Shown here: piece by piece, positions 26,114 through 35,220 of the stretch
Layout of the letters: every line of letters begins with the position of its first letter
Position numbering within the stretch: position 1 is the stretch's first letter
Origin: Leptospira sp. WS39.C2
Lineage (GTDB): Bacteria; Spirochaetota; Leptospiria; Leptospirales; Leptospiraceae
DNA length: 64,000 bases
Assembly (NCBI RefSeq): GCF_040833965.1
Contig: NZ_CP162142.1
Coordinates: 3,144,001 to 3,208,000, forward strand
Reading direction: 5' to 3'
Notes under the pieces: model-generated
The model's input: only the letters and a program-made list of their open reading frames with translations
What the model was told of the DNA's origin: nothing
Database searches by the model: none
Program-made: the position numbers and the translations under genes

Positions 26114-29100
26114 CTATTTTTTGATCTGAGCCAAACGATCGAGTGTTGGAGCAAGCCAGTCTTCCAATAATGGTTCTCTGTCTAATTTGGCTCTGACAAA
26201 CACCAAATCTTTGTTAGAATTTGCAATTTCACTCACAGAACCAATCTTACGTGCAGTTTCCATTGCTTTCCAATAGTATTTCAATGCATTGATGGTATCT
26301 TGTTTTTTCTCATACACAGCACCAATATTGTTATAAAGGGCAGTTAGGGTTTCATATACTTCTCTATGATCAGAATTTTCTGTATCAATTCTTCCCAAAC
26401 TTTGTTCTTTGAGTTCAAAATCATCCTTTAACTTGAGATAGTTGCCAAGTGCTGCATTGTATTGTCTCGTATAATAAAATGCATTCCCTTTCCCAAATAA
26501 TAATGTTGGATTATTATAAATGTCTTCTTCTGGTAGTTCTGCCCAAAAATCTAAACTTTGAGTAAAATCTCCATGATTGTAATCAATCCAACCTAAGTAA
26601 TAATAACATTCTCTTACAATTTTTGGATCTTTGGAAATGTCACGGTCAAGAGCTGCGAGAAATGATTCACGTGCCATAAAAAGCCCATTTCTCCTTTCTT
26701 TTTCGTCAAAGGAAAGTGAACCAATGCTACGTTCTGGATAGATTTTTTTACCAGGAAATTCTCGTATATTGTCTGTTTTGTTAATACCAGCAGCTTCCAA
26801 AAATTGGATTTTTCCTAAGTTAAACGAAATTCTTCCAGGACTTCCTTCGAGTAAGGTTTCATCTTCGTCCCTTTCCCCTAAACGATCATGGTAATTTTGA
26901 TACCGATCATCAGCTTCTCTAAGAAGTTTTACTGCTTCATCATAATCTTCTGTATGGATATAATATTCTGCCATCAGTAAAACAGCGAGATAATGTCTGA
27001 TATCATAAGTAGAAGCTAACTCTAATTGTTTTAGAGCACGAGCGGCTTCTTCTTTTTTGAAATAAAAACGCGCTCTTTGGTAATATCCTTCCGCAAATTT
27101 GGAACCACCATCTTTTCCATAAGCGATGTTAAGTAGGTATTCTACGTTATCATCAATTTCCATTCCTGTGACTTGGTCTTCCGGATTGATGTTGTATTTG
27201 ATTCTTACTTCTTCAGAATCTAAATCGATATAAAAGGAAGCAAGTTTTGCTAAAACAAAAAGAGAAAGTTCGTCTTCGATGTTTAATGCATTTCGAACTT
27301 GTCTATGATGGTTAAGTACATATTGTGGATTTTTGTCTCGTTTCCACATTTCAATGTAAGTGGATAAAATCCCACCATGTCCAATCGGATTTTTTGGATA
27401 TTTTTCTATGATATCGTTATAATATTTAACAGCTGTTCCAAATTCTTTTTTATTATAGAAAATTTTAGCAATGCCAGCAATCGCATCAACGTTATCTGGA
27501 TCTCCCCCATCGGTAAACACTCGTTTGAAGTATTCTATAGCTAGGTGATCGTTTTTATATTTTTTGCGGTTACTTCCTGGTGGAACTTCTATAAAATCTT
27601 TTCTGTGGAAAGAGTGGAAGTTTCCTAAAGCAATGTATGTATCAATGTCATGGACATTGTATTTGAGTCTTGATGCAATGTAGGCACCAGCTTTTAAAAC
27701 CTTTCTTGGCACTTTATCTTGTGAAGTTAAGTAAAAAGCAAGTTCAGGAAGAGGACGACGTCCAGCCGTTTCTATTCCAGCATCATTCCATTCCGTTTTT
27801 TTCGCAAAACTGATATTTGGTACTTCTTTTCGATTTTCCCAAGCACGTTTGTGTTCTTTGTCTTCTAGTTCATATCCAAAATCTGGTTCTACTTTCCCAA
27901 AACATTTTTCAAAAGCTTTTTCATACAATCCAGCTTTGGTATAAGCAGTACAATATTTGTTCAAAAACTCTAAGTTATGTGGGAAAATCTCTTCCCCTTT
28001 GATAAAATAATTTTCTGCGTCAGCGAGTAATTTTTTCTTCTCTAATGCATCTGTTTCATAACCGTATTCTTCGATTTTTTCAAGTCCAAGCGCATATTGT
28101 GCCTTGGCACGGTAAGGTACAATCACATACTTCCATAAAGTAACGATTCCAAATACTAAAAAGATCGCAGCGGCAGAAGATAAAATAGTCCTTCTGATTA
28201 ATTCACGTTTACGTGCTGCACCTTCTTTTGTATAAGCATCTTTACTCGCAATGATGGGAACACCATCAGCTGCAAATTTTCCACTCGAATCACTGAGTTC
28301 TACTCGTTCTCCAAGGAGACCACCTAAGTAATTTGCAATGTCTTCTGGTTTTTGTTGGGCTTTAATGAGCTCAATGATTTCTTTTTGGTTCCGAACAGGG
28401 ATCCGTTGGTTGACGATTGCATCGATGATGGTTCGTCTTAGTTTTGGTGGGTAACGAAGTAATTCAGATTGGATGACTGCGAGTTCTTCGTCAGTTAAAT
28501 TGGCCTCAAGTGATTCTTCTGGTTCTTCCTCTTTGCCAAGTGACATGAGGTCTTCTTCAAACCCACCAGGCCCTTCATCATTCCCACCAAAGTCATCCAT
28601 GGCAGAAACTGGCATATCATCAATAGAAGGTGCTAGGTCATCAAAGGAAGGTGCCGCTAAATCATCATCAAGGCTTGGAGGTTCCATCCCCACACCCAAG
28701 TCACCAAACGGATCATCAAATCCACCACCAATATCAGCTGGTTCTGTTTCCCGAGCTGAAGAGGAAGGTGTTTCCATACTTCCAAAAGGATCATCACCAA
28801 AACCTGTATCGGCTCCAGAATCAGAAGGAGTAGATCCCATATCCGCAAATGGATCGTCACCAAACGATGTTTCACTGGAAGAGGACGATGTAGATAAATC
28901 ACCAAAAGGATCGTCACCTCCCGCATCTGTCGCAGGAGTCTCTATACTTGCAAAAGGATCATCACCAAAACCTGTATCTGCCCCAGAATCAGAAGGCGTA
29001 GATCCCATATCCGCAAATGGATCGTCACCGGCTGGGGTATCTGCTCCTGATCCGAAATCAAAATCATCACTTGCGCCTTGAGGTTCTGGAGAACCTGAAT

Positions 29101-29782
29101 CAAATCCAGCAAACAGATCTTCGTCGGTGGTTTTAGGAGTCGAATCGTCGTCACCTCCTAAATTGGCAAAGGGATCATCACCAATCTCAGGTGCCTTTGT
29201 TTCTTCCATCGGCGCTTCATCAACAGCGTCTAAATTCGCAAAAGGATCATCTTCTGCACCACCAGATTCTCCTGGGGAATCGAGGTTTGCAAATGGGTCG
29301 GCTTCGTCACTTACAGGTGTAGAAAATGGATCCTCATTCCCAGACATCTCATCTGAGGGAGCATCCATTCCCAAATCATCAAAATCAGTATCGGTTGGTG
29401 GTGTTGTCTCTTGGGGTTTGGGGCTATCTTCCCCTAAAAGTTCATCTAAATCAATTCCATCGTCATCTTCAGGTTGGTTACTTGAAAGTTTTGGTGGGCC
29501 AAAATCGTCGTCATCATCCAACCCAGAAAATGGATCAGATGTTTCCCCGTCAGTAGTATCCCCATCGCCAAAATCATCAGGAAGGGCATCGTTTGTTTCT
29601 TCGTCTGCGGGTGAAGGTTCGTCTGTTCCCGAAAAGGGATTGGTATAACCTAGTTTCTCACGTAATACCTTCGCCATCGGATTGAGCTCTTCCGAGGACA
29701 TAGGATTTTTATTGAGAGCCGAAAACATCGTCTCGATTTGTGTGATTTCTTCCGGACTCAATTTATCTTTCGGCTCAGCCAT
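26114..29782 (-). CDS. Large membrane TPR protein with acidic DPF-repeat N-terminus
   Basis: The 1222-residue protein has three parts. Residues 1 to about 415 are acidic, low-complexity and predicted disordered, with about a dozen DPF-type motifs (DDPFADMG, DDPFANLD and variants). Residues 425-500 form a small helical domain (LTDEELAVIQSELLRYPPK). After one membrane helix (about 530-550) comes a TPR-rich region of about 650 residues, probably periplasmic. The layout recalls the membrane TPR protein of the spirochete periplasmic-flagella collar (FlcA of Borrelia), but I cannot confirm orthology without a search. It is a single gene, convergent with the glycosyltransferase; the start ATG at 29782 begins MAEPKDKLSPEE. 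Confidence 0.7.
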   Translation of the reverse strand: MAEPKDKLSPEEITQIETMFSALNKNPMSSEELNPMAKVLREKLGYTNPFSGTDEPSPADEETNDALPDDFGDGDTTDGETSDPFSGLDDDDDFGPPKLSSNQPEDDDGIDLDELLGEDSPKPQETTPPTDTDFDDLGMDAPSDEMSGNEDPFSTPVSDEADPFANLDSPGESGGAEDDPFANLDAVDEAPMEETKAPEIGDDPFANLGGDDDSTPKTTDEDLFAGFDSGSPEPQGASDDFDFGSGADTPAGDDPFADMGSTPSDSGADTGFGDDPFASIETPATDAGGDDPFGDLSTSSSSSETSFGDDPFADMGSTPSDSGADTGFGDDPFGSMETPSSSARETEPADIGGGFDDPFGDLGVGMEPPSLDDDLAAPSFDDLAPSIDDMPVSAMDDFGGNDEGPGGFEEDLMSLGKEEEPEESLEANLTDEELAVIQSELLRYPPKLRRTIIDAIVNQRIPVRNQKEIIELIKAQQKPEDIANYLGGLLGERVELSDSSGKFAADGVPIIASKDAYTKEGAARKRELIRRTILSSAAAIFLVFGIVTLWKYVIVPYRAKAQYALGLEKIEEYGYETDALEKKKLLADAENYFIKGEEIFPHNLEFLNKYCTAYTKAGLYEKAFEKCFGKVEPDFGYELEDKEHKRAWENRKEVPNISFAKKTEWNDAGIETAGRRPLPELAFYLTSQDKVPRKVLKAGAYIASRLKYNVHDIDTYIALGNFHSFHRKDFIEVPPGSNRKKYKNDHLAIEYFKRVFTDGGDPDNVDAIAGIAKIFYNKKEFGTAVKYYNDIIEKYPKNPIGHGGILSTYIEMWKRDKNPQYVLNHHRQVRNALNIEDELSLFVLAKLASFYIDLDSEEVRIKYNINPEDQVTGMEIDDNVEYLLNIAYGKDGGSKFAEGYYQRARFYFKKEEAARALKQLELASTYDIRHYLAVLLMAEYYIHTEDYDEAVKLLREADDRYQNYHDRLGERDEDETLLEGSPGRISFNLGKIQFLEAAGINKTDNIREFPGKKIYPERSIGSLSFDEKERRNGLFMARESFLAALDRDISKDPKIVRECYYYLGWIDYNHGDFTQSLDFWAELPEEDIYNNPTLLFGKGNAFYYTRQYNAALGNYLKLKDDFELKEQSLGRIDTENSDHREVYETLTALYNNIGAVYEKKQDTINALKYYWKAMETARKIGSVSEIANSNKDLVFVRAKLDREPLLEDWLAPTLDRLAQIKK
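28783..29029 (-). repeat. Intragenic direct repeat in the DPF-rich region
   Basis: Two 79-base copies (28783-28861 and 28951-29029) differ at only three positions and lie 168 bases apart inside the acidic head of the TPR protein. Such near-identity at DNA level suggests a recent duplication and a length that may vary between strains by slippage or recombination. The unit encodes part of the DDPFADMGSTPSDSG block. Confidence 0.85.
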
Positions 29783-29937
29783 GCGAAGGTCTATTCCTAA
29801 TGAATTATCGGCCCCTTCTTAAAATGACAGAATATTTTTTTTATTATGTCAGATGGTTCCGCCAGAAAAAAACCTTTCACTCTCTTTTTTCAATCCTGCC
29901 GAAAATAAAGACAAAGGACTTATAAGACGACTGCCCT

Positions 29938-30816
29938 ATGTTGAAATCCAAATTCATCCGAATTATTCTCATTTTACTCTTTTTGACAGGTATTGGAATT
30001 TTTGCTGACGAAGGTTTGGATTGGATTGGTAGTTTTTCTTCGGGAGAACTTGAAATGTCAGATGAAACCGAAGACCAGGACACGGTGTATTATCTCTGGC
30101 AGTTGGAGAGTCTGAAAAAAAACATAGCTCCACGTTACATTCGTTATCTTGATGTGGAATCCTATGTTTCCAGTGGGAACCTATTACACAGAGGGATATT
30201 ATTTACTTATAACGGCCTTCGAGATGAATCGGTTGAAATCTGTGGGAGTTTCAATAATTGGGAATGTGCCGAAATGAAACGTAACCAATACGGTATTTAC
30301 TACACAGTGATTGAGCCAAATCAAATCAAAGACAATTACGAAGAAGACCCTGTTTATGAATACAAATTCCGCGTAAACGGCCTTCTTACTTATGATCCAG
30401 AAAACTTTGATAAGGTGGAAGATGGATCTGGATCCTACTTTTCTCGATTTGTATTGGACTCCAAAGATACCGACCGCCAAACAAAAACAATGGTGTTAGA
30501 AGATTCCGCAAATGAAGAACGTGACCTTCGAACAGTCAAATTTCAAATTTATTTACCAAATGCAGAAGTGGTACGTGTGGTTGGAAATTTTAATGATTGG
30601 AACCCAGAACATGATTTTTTGAAAAAAGACCGTAAGGGTGTTTTCACATTAGAGAAAAAATTACTGCCTGGTGAATACCACTACCAATTCATCGTAGATG
30701 GCGAGACAATGTTAGATACTTATAATCCTACAACCAACATCAAAGTGGATACGAATGAATCAGTCTCGTCATTACTTGTTCCAGAAAGAAATTATGCGTT
30801 AGAAAGAAAGATGTGA
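29938..30816 (+). CDS. Secreted protein with two CBM48 (glycogen-binding-like) domains
   Basis: After a signal peptide (IILILLFLTGIGIFA) and a helical spacer, this 292-residue protein consists of two E-set domains of the CBM48/AMPK-beta type. The first is at about residues 90-185 (VEICGSFNNWE) and the second at about 198-285 (VRVVGNFNDWNPE with PGEYHYQFIVDGE). These domains bind alpha-glucans or act as protein-interaction modules. There is no catalytic domain. Because of the export signal it should sit in the periplasm or at the surface, which is unexpected for a glycogen binder. It is divergent from the TPR gene and convergent with clpS. Confidence 0.82.
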   Translation: MLKSKFIRIILILLFLTGIGIFADEGLDWIGSFSSGELEMSDETEDQDTVYYLWQLESLKKNIAPRYIRYLDVESYVSSGNLLHRGILFTYNGLRDESVEICGSFNNWECAEMKRNQYGIYYTVIEPNQIKDNYEEDPVYEYKFRVNGLLTYDPENFDKVEDGSGSYFSRFVLDSKDTDRQTKTMVLEDSANEERDLRTVKFQIYLPNAEVVRVVGNFNDWNPEHDFLKKDRKGVFTLEKKLLPGEYHYQFIVDGETMLDTYNPTTNIKVDTNESVSSLLVPERNYALERKM

Positions 30817-30896
30817 AGATTTAAGTTTAAATACCAAGTAGCATCTAACTTGCATTCAATGAAATAAATGTCAAAAAATTTTAGTATGATGCCGTG

Positions 30897-31223
30897 TTAC
30901 TGCTCTAAAGTAGCCGTCATCGATCCTTTGGAAGAACTCATCCGTGGATCGGGTCCATAACCTAAGATACGTTCGTGGACGAACTCTGCATGTTCTAATT
31001 CCCCAGAAAAAACGATGGTTTTTTTGCGAGTGTCTACTTCAACAGCATGTTGGAAGGCTTTTTCCCATGTCATTTGGCAAACATCCATGAGCATTTCGAT
31101 GACATATTCATAAGTGTGGTGGTCATCATCCCACAAAACCACTTTCCAAGGTCCGTCATTTTTATGGGGTTTGATTGCAATTTCTTCTAAGATAGAAGGC
31201 TCTGAAGCTCCGGAACCGGACAT
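30897..31223 (-). CDS. clpS: ClpS-family adaptor with altered N-degron pocket
   Basis: ClpS adaptors hand N-end-rule substrates to ClpA or ClpC. The core fold is recognisable (PWKVVLWDDDHHTYEYVIEML, AFQHAVEV, AEFVHERILGYG) and the length of about 108 is normal. Compared with E. coli ClpS, the substrate pocket is changed: Asn34 is Asp, Thr38 is His, Met40 is Tyr, Met62 is Ala and His66 is Asp. The second and third acidic residues of the NDD motif are kept. It may bind other N-termini or serve as a Clp regulator. The start is the ATG at 31223. It is the last gene of the run that includes metK and the transketolase half. Confidence 0.8.
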   Translation of the reverse strand: MSGSGASEPSILEEIAIKPHKNDGPWKVVLWDDDHHTYEYVIEMLMDVCQMTWEKAFQHAVEVDTRKKTIVFSGELEHAEFVHERILGYGPDPRMSSSKGSMTATLEQ

Positions 31224-31241
31224 CACCAAAGCCCCCCTAAC

Positions 31242-32207
31242 CTATTTTTTCTTTTTAGAAATTGCCAGTTCTGCGTGAGATACAACATCCTTCGCACGGA
31301 GTCCAAAATAATCAAGCAGCCCACTCCATGTACCCGATTTTCCAAAGGTATCCTTCATTCCTAATTTAATCACAGGAACTGGGTATTCTTCAGATAATAA
31401 TTCAGATACAGCAGAACCAAGTCCGCCGATAACATTGTGTTCTTCACAAGTTACAACAGCACCACATTCTTTAGCTTTTGCAATAATGGTTTCTTTATCC
31501 AAAGGTTTGATTGTTGCCATATTGAGAAGAGTGGCATGAATTCCTTTTTCTTTTAGAAGAGAAACAGCTGTCATAGCTTCGTTCACCATCACTCCATTGG
31601 CAATGATACAAACGTCTTTTCCTTCAAAGATCACTTCTGCTTTTCCAATTTGGAATTTATAGTTTTCTCGTTCGATGACAGGAATCGCAGGTCTACCTAC
31701 TCTCACATAAACAGGGCCCTTGTAATCGGCAATTGCATGAATGACTTGTTTAGTTTCATTAAAGTCAGATGGGCAAATCACAGTCATTTCTGGTATGACA
31801 CGCATAATGGCAAAATCTTCAATACATTGGTGAGAAGCACCATCTTCTCCAACAGTGATACCACCGTGAGAAGCCACAAGTTTTACGTTTAATTTTGGAT
31901 AAACGACACTGTTCCGAACCACTTCCCATGCACGACCAGATAAAAACATAGCAAAACTAGAAGCAAATGGTACAAACCCGGAAAGAGCAAGACCCGCCGC
32001 ATGACCAACTAAGTTTTGTTCAGCGACACCTACGTTAAAAAATCGTTCAGGATACTTCTTTTTGAAGTCAGCAGTTTTAGTGGAACCAGAAAGGTCCGCA
32101 TCTAAAACGACTACATCTTGTCTAGATGCACCTAACTCAACTAAGGCTTCGCCGTATGCATCTCTTGTTGCTTTTTTGTCCGCTGTTGATTGGCTAGGTG
32201 CTCCCAT
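31242..32207 (-). CDS. Transketolase, C-terminal subunit
   Basis: This is the pyrimidine-binding plus C-terminal half of a two-subunit transketolase, which moves two-carbon units in the pentose phosphate pathway. Family features include [47 protein letters not shown] (with the TPP-interacting region) and [10 protein letters not shown]. The 321 residues equal the C-half of the archaeal/bacterial split form. The N-terminal TPP-phosphate-binding half, normally the neighbouring gene, is not in this window; the flanks are metK (three bases away) and clpS. An AAGGA box precedes the ATG. A DXS-like role is less likely at this size. Confidence 0.88.
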   Translation of the reverse strand: MGAPSQSTADKKATRDAYGEALVELGASRQDVVVLDADLSGSTKTADFKKKYPERFFNVGVAEQNLVGHAAGLALSGFVPFASSFAMFLSGRAWEVVRNSVVYPKLNVKLVASHGGITVGEDGASHQCIEDFAIMRVIPEMTVICPSDFNETKQVIHAIADYKGPVYVRVGRPAIPVIERENYKFQIGKAEVIFEGKDVCIIANGVMVNEAMTAVSLLKEKGIHATLLNMATIKPLDKETIIAKAKECGAVVTCEEHNVIGGLGSAVSELLSEEYPVPVIKLGMKDTFGKSGTWSGLLDYFGLRAKDVVSHAELAISKKKK

Positions 32208-32210
32208 TTT

Positions 32211-33377
32211 TTATCCTTTTTTTAACGCTTCTGCTTTATCAGTTTTTTCCCAAGTGAAAGTGCTACCAGTTCTACCGAAGTGACCGTAAGCCGCTGTTTC
32301 TTGGTATTTTCTTCCTTTTCCAAGGAGATCCAAACCTTCTACAATTCCTTTTGGAGTGAGTTTGAAGTTTGCGAGTACACGTTTTGCAATTTCTTCATCA
32401 GAAATGGTTCCTGTTCCAAATGTATCCACAAGAACAGATACGGGTTCTGCCACACCAATTGCATAAGCTAATTGCACTTCACATTTGTGAGCAAGACCAG
32501 CTGCCACAACGTTTTTCGCAATGTAACGACCCATATAAGCCGCAGAACGGTCCACTTTAGATGGATCCTTTCCAGAGAATGCACCACCACCATGGCGACC
32601 CATTCCACCGTATGTATCTACGATGATTTTACGTCCAGTAAGACCTGTATCACCATGTGGACCGCCAATTTCGAATTTACCTGTTGGGTTAATGAAATAA
32701 CGAGTGTTGACTAGAAGTTCTTTTGGTATCATTTTTTTGATACATTCTTCAATCACAGCTTCTTCGATTTGTTTATGAGTCACACCTGGTTTGTGTTGTG
32801 TGGAAATCACAACTGTATCAACACGTTTTGGTTTTCCATCTTCGTATTGGATGGTGACTTGTGATTTTGCATCAGGACGAAGCCATTCAATTTTGTTTGT
32901 ATGGCGAAGTTCTGATAGATGTTCAAGAAGTTTGTGTGAGTAATATAGTGGAGCTGGCATAAGCTCTGGAGTTTCTGCGATGGCAAATCCAAACATCAAA
33001 CCTTGGTCACCTGCACCTTGTTCTGTATGGAGGCCTTCCCCTTCGTTTACCCCTTGGGCAATGTCTGGAGATTGTGCATGCACGTGGGAAGCAACAACTG
33101 CAAAGTCAGCATCAAAGTACATATTGATGTCATTGTATCCAATTTTACGGATTACATCCCGAGCAATTTCTTGTGTGTCTACTTTTCCTTTACTGGTAAT
33201 TTCACCAGCGATGACGACTAGATTCGTCGTAACAAGAGTCTCACAAGCAACACGAGATTTTGGATCTTGGGCTAAATACGCATCGAGAATGGCATCAGAA
33301 ATTTGGTCACAGACTTTGTCTGGGTGTCCTTCAGATACGGACTCGGAAGTGAAGATATAATTTTTTAGAGAGGACAT
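32211..33377 (-). CDS. metK: S-adenosylmethionine synthase
   Basis: MetK makes S-adenosylmethionine from methionine and ATP in the cytoplasm. The 388 residues begin [20 protein letters not shown], the standard N-terminus, and include the signature [12 protein letters not shown] near residue 117, the P-loop-like GGHP-type segment [21 protein letters not shown] and the [19 protein letters not shown] hexapeptide region. The ATG at 33377 follows the DUF374 gene after ten bases, leaving no room for a SAM riboswitch or separate promoter. The gene is therefore expressed from the pilZ-led operon or from a promoter inside the upstream gene. Confidence 0.97.
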   Translation of the reverse strand: MSSLKNYIFTSESVSEGHPDKVCDQISDAILDAYLAQDPKSRVACETLVTTNLVVIAGEITSKGKVDTQEIARDVIRKIGYNDINMYFDADFAVVASHVHAQSPDIAQGVNEGEGLHTEQGAGDQGLMFGFAIAETPELMPAPLYYSHKLLEHLSELRHTNKIEWLRPDAKSQVTIQYEDGKPKRVDTVVISTQHKPGVTHKQIEEAVIEECIKKMIPKELLVNTRYFINPTGKFEIGGPHGDTGLTGRKIIVDTYGGMGRHGGGAFSGKDPSKVDRSAAYMGRYIAKNVVAAGLAHKCEVQLAYAIGVAEPVSVLVDTFGTGTISDEEIAKRVLANFKLTPKGIVEGLDLLGKGRKYQETAAYGHFGRTGSTFTWEKTDKAEALKKG

Positions 33378-33387
33378 ATTTTTTACC

Positions 33388-34140
33388 TTACTTGGTTAAA
33401 CTTTCGTTTTTAGGTGGTACGTCAATAGAATTGTCAGGAAAGAGTCCACGCACATACGATTCTAGTGACGCGGCATTCGATTGCATTTCCAGTTCTAGTT
33501 TCTTCGCATATTCATCGATTTGGCTTTCGGTTAAGCCTTTGGGAACAAAAAAGGGTTTCCCGTATTGGATGAAAAGTCGAGCACCAAATTTTGGAAAAAA
33601 ATGACGATCCCAACTTTTGAATACATAGGCACGGTCATAACAAGAATGAAGGTATAAAATCGGAAAACCTGTTAGTGAGGCTGTCACTATCACACCAGGT
33701 TTCACTTCCCTTCTTGGGCCTTTGGGTCCGTCAACCGTGAAGATGGGTACAGCGCCCTGTTTCATTTCTTTTAAGATATTCCGAAAGGCACCTGTCCCTC
33801 CTCTTGTAGAAGAACCTCGTACAGAACGAAGGCCAGAACGAGCAAAGGTTTGGTGGATGATTTCCCCATCTTTGGATTGTGAGACAAGTGCCACCATATC
33901 TGCTTTTTTCTTTCGTTTTAAATACTGAGTCGCGTGCCTATACAAAGAAAGAGTTGTCTCATGAAACACAGCAATGATGTACTTTGATCCTTGTTCGATC
34001 ACCTTGGCCGATTCATCGGGGATGATGAACTTTTGGTTTCGTATGAATAAATACCAAACTCTTACGATGAAATGTACAACAAAACTTAAGATGATGTATT
34101 TGGTTTTGGAATAGGGTTTTTGTTTGTTATCTGGAATCAA
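33388..34140 (-). CDS. DUF374 lysophospholipid acyltransferase-like protein
   Basis: This is a membrane-associated acyltransferase-like protein of the DUF374 family, which is related to glycerolipid and lipid A acyltransferases. One N-terminal hydrophobic helix ([19 protein letters not shown]) is followed by the catalytic-type motif HETTLS near residue 60, then [31 protein letters not shown] and the GxPILYLH segment. The start is a TTG that overlaps the stop of the preceding gene (TTGA), so translation is coupled. Its substrate, probably a lipid or lipopolysaccharide intermediate, is unknown. Confidence 0.85.
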   Translation of the reverse strand: MIPDNKQKPYSKTKYIILSFVVHFIVRVWYLFIRNQKFIIPDESAKVIEQGSKYIIAVFHETTLSLYRHATQYLKRKKKADMVALVSQSKDGEIIHQTFARSGLRSVRGSSTRGGTGAFRNILKEMKQGAVPIFTVDGPKGPRREVKPGVIVTASLTGFPILYLHSCYDRAYVFKSWDRHFFPKFGARLFIQYGKPFFVPKGLTESQIDEYAKKLELEMQSNAASLESYVRGLFPDNSIDVPPKNESLTK

Positions 34141-34829
34141 AAAGAATGGTCCTTACCGATTTCCCACAGGGTATCGTTTTCATAAATTTTCACAACTGGA
34201 TTGGACAAATTTGTAGGTTTATCATTTAACAATGAGTATATCATAGATTTTGCCACATAGGCAGCTTGGATGGGTTTGTATTTTTTTAAACCTAAAAAGC
34301 CAAACGGAATGAGATTTCCAATCACCTCTCCCACTTTTTCTCCTATCCTTACTTCCTCACGTTCTCCAATGAGAAGTGATGGCCGAAATATTCCTAAAAA
34401 AGGGAAATGTAAGTTTTGTAATTCCATTTCCAATTCACCTTTGACTCGGTTATAAAAAATGGATGAACTGGCATCGGAACCCATCGCAGTGATGATATAA
34501 AATCCTGGAATTTTTTTTTCTCTAGCTTGTCTTGCCGCAAGTAAGGGATAATCAAAATCAATTTCTCTAAATTTATCCTGACTACCCGCCTTTCCAATCG
34601 TTGTTCCCAAACAACAAAACACAGCATCTACGTCCTCTGGAACACTCACCTTTCCTGATTGAAAATCTTCCCAAGTGGCTTTTACCACTTCAATAGGTAA
34701 ATTTGGTTTGGAAGAATTTTCAGAATGTCTCGCCCATACGATCACTTTTTTGATCTGCGGGTAAAATAGAAGCGAAAGTAACACTTGTTTACCGACAAGG
34801 CCTGTCCCACCAAGTAACAATATTTTCAT
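34137..34829 (-). CDS. NAD(P)-binding Rossmann-fold protein (HTATIP2/YbjT-like)
   Basis: This is a short-chain atypical dehydrogenase-like protein with the N-terminal nucleotide motif LLGGTGLVGKQVL (residues 4-16). Further features are VDAVFCCLGTT, a YxxxK-like YNRVKGELE segment near residue 127 and a RPSLLIGERE stretch, all typical of the HTATIP2/Semialdehyde-like subgroup. The 230 residues fit. The substrate is unknown. It overlaps pilZ at its start (ATGA) and the DUF374 gene at its end, which places it inside a tightly coupled operon. Confidence 0.8.
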   Translation of the reverse strand: MKILLLGGTGLVGKQVLLSLLFYPQIKKVIVWARHSENSSKPNLPIEVVKATWEDFQSGKVSVPEDVDAVFCCLGTTIGKAGSQDKFREIDFDYPLLAARQAREKKIPGFYIITAMGSDASSSIFYNRVKGELEMELQNLHFPFLGIFRPSLLIGEREEVRIGEKVGEVIGNLIPFGFLGLKKYKPIQAAYVAKSMIYSLLNDKPTNLSNPVVKIYENDTLWEIGKDHSF

Positions 34830-35173
34830 TTTATCTCCAAACTTCTTGCAAGCATCGAATCAGTTAAATTGATTTTTTCTAAAAATTGAATGCCTGCAAT
34901 ATGATATACGACTGTTTTTATTTTTGAAGTTTGGGTCCACATAATGGTTCCTTCAAAAAACAAACGTTTGGTGCCTTTTGCCCAAACGATACTCCCCAAC
35001 ACTTGGGATTCGATTTCGTCACTAAGTAAGTCATCCTCACCTAAAAAACAAAGTCCCTCTTCGGATATATTTCCTAATTTTCCAAATAACGTGATCCCTT
35101 CGAGATCCAAATGGACTTCGAATTCGGAAAAATCACCTGGGGAAATTCTGGGAAGCCTTCGCTCACTTTCCAT
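34826..35173 (-). CDS. PilZ domain protein
   Basis: This is a single PilZ domain of 115 residues, a family that commonly binds cyclic di-GMP. The two ligand motifs are present in adapted form: an arginine pair in SERRLPR at residues 3-8 and the [D/N]xSxxG box as GNISEEGLCF near residue 38. It is the first gene of the operon with the NAD-binding protein, the acyltransferase, metK, the transketolase half and clpS. This may mean that second-messenger control reaches this set post-translationally, but that is inference. Confidence 0.8.
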   Translation of the reverse strand: MESERRLPRISPGDFSEFEVHLDLEGITLFGKLGNISEEGLCFLGEDDLLSDEIESQVLGSIVWAKGTKRLFFEGTIMWTQTSKIKTVVYHIAGIQFLEKINLTDSMLARSLEIK

Positions 35174-35220
35174 AGCAACAAGTTACATGGAATCCTAGAA
35201 TTGGAAACGAAAAAAGCATA

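Noticed and set aside
28473..29648. Long open frames on the plus strand opposite the acidic DPF region
   Set aside because: They mirror the Ser/Asp/Pro-rich repeats of the TPR gene, are low-complexity, have no ribosome site and no known domain.
33378..33387. SAM riboswitch before metK
   Set aside because: Only ten bases separate metK from the preceding gene, so there is no room for one.
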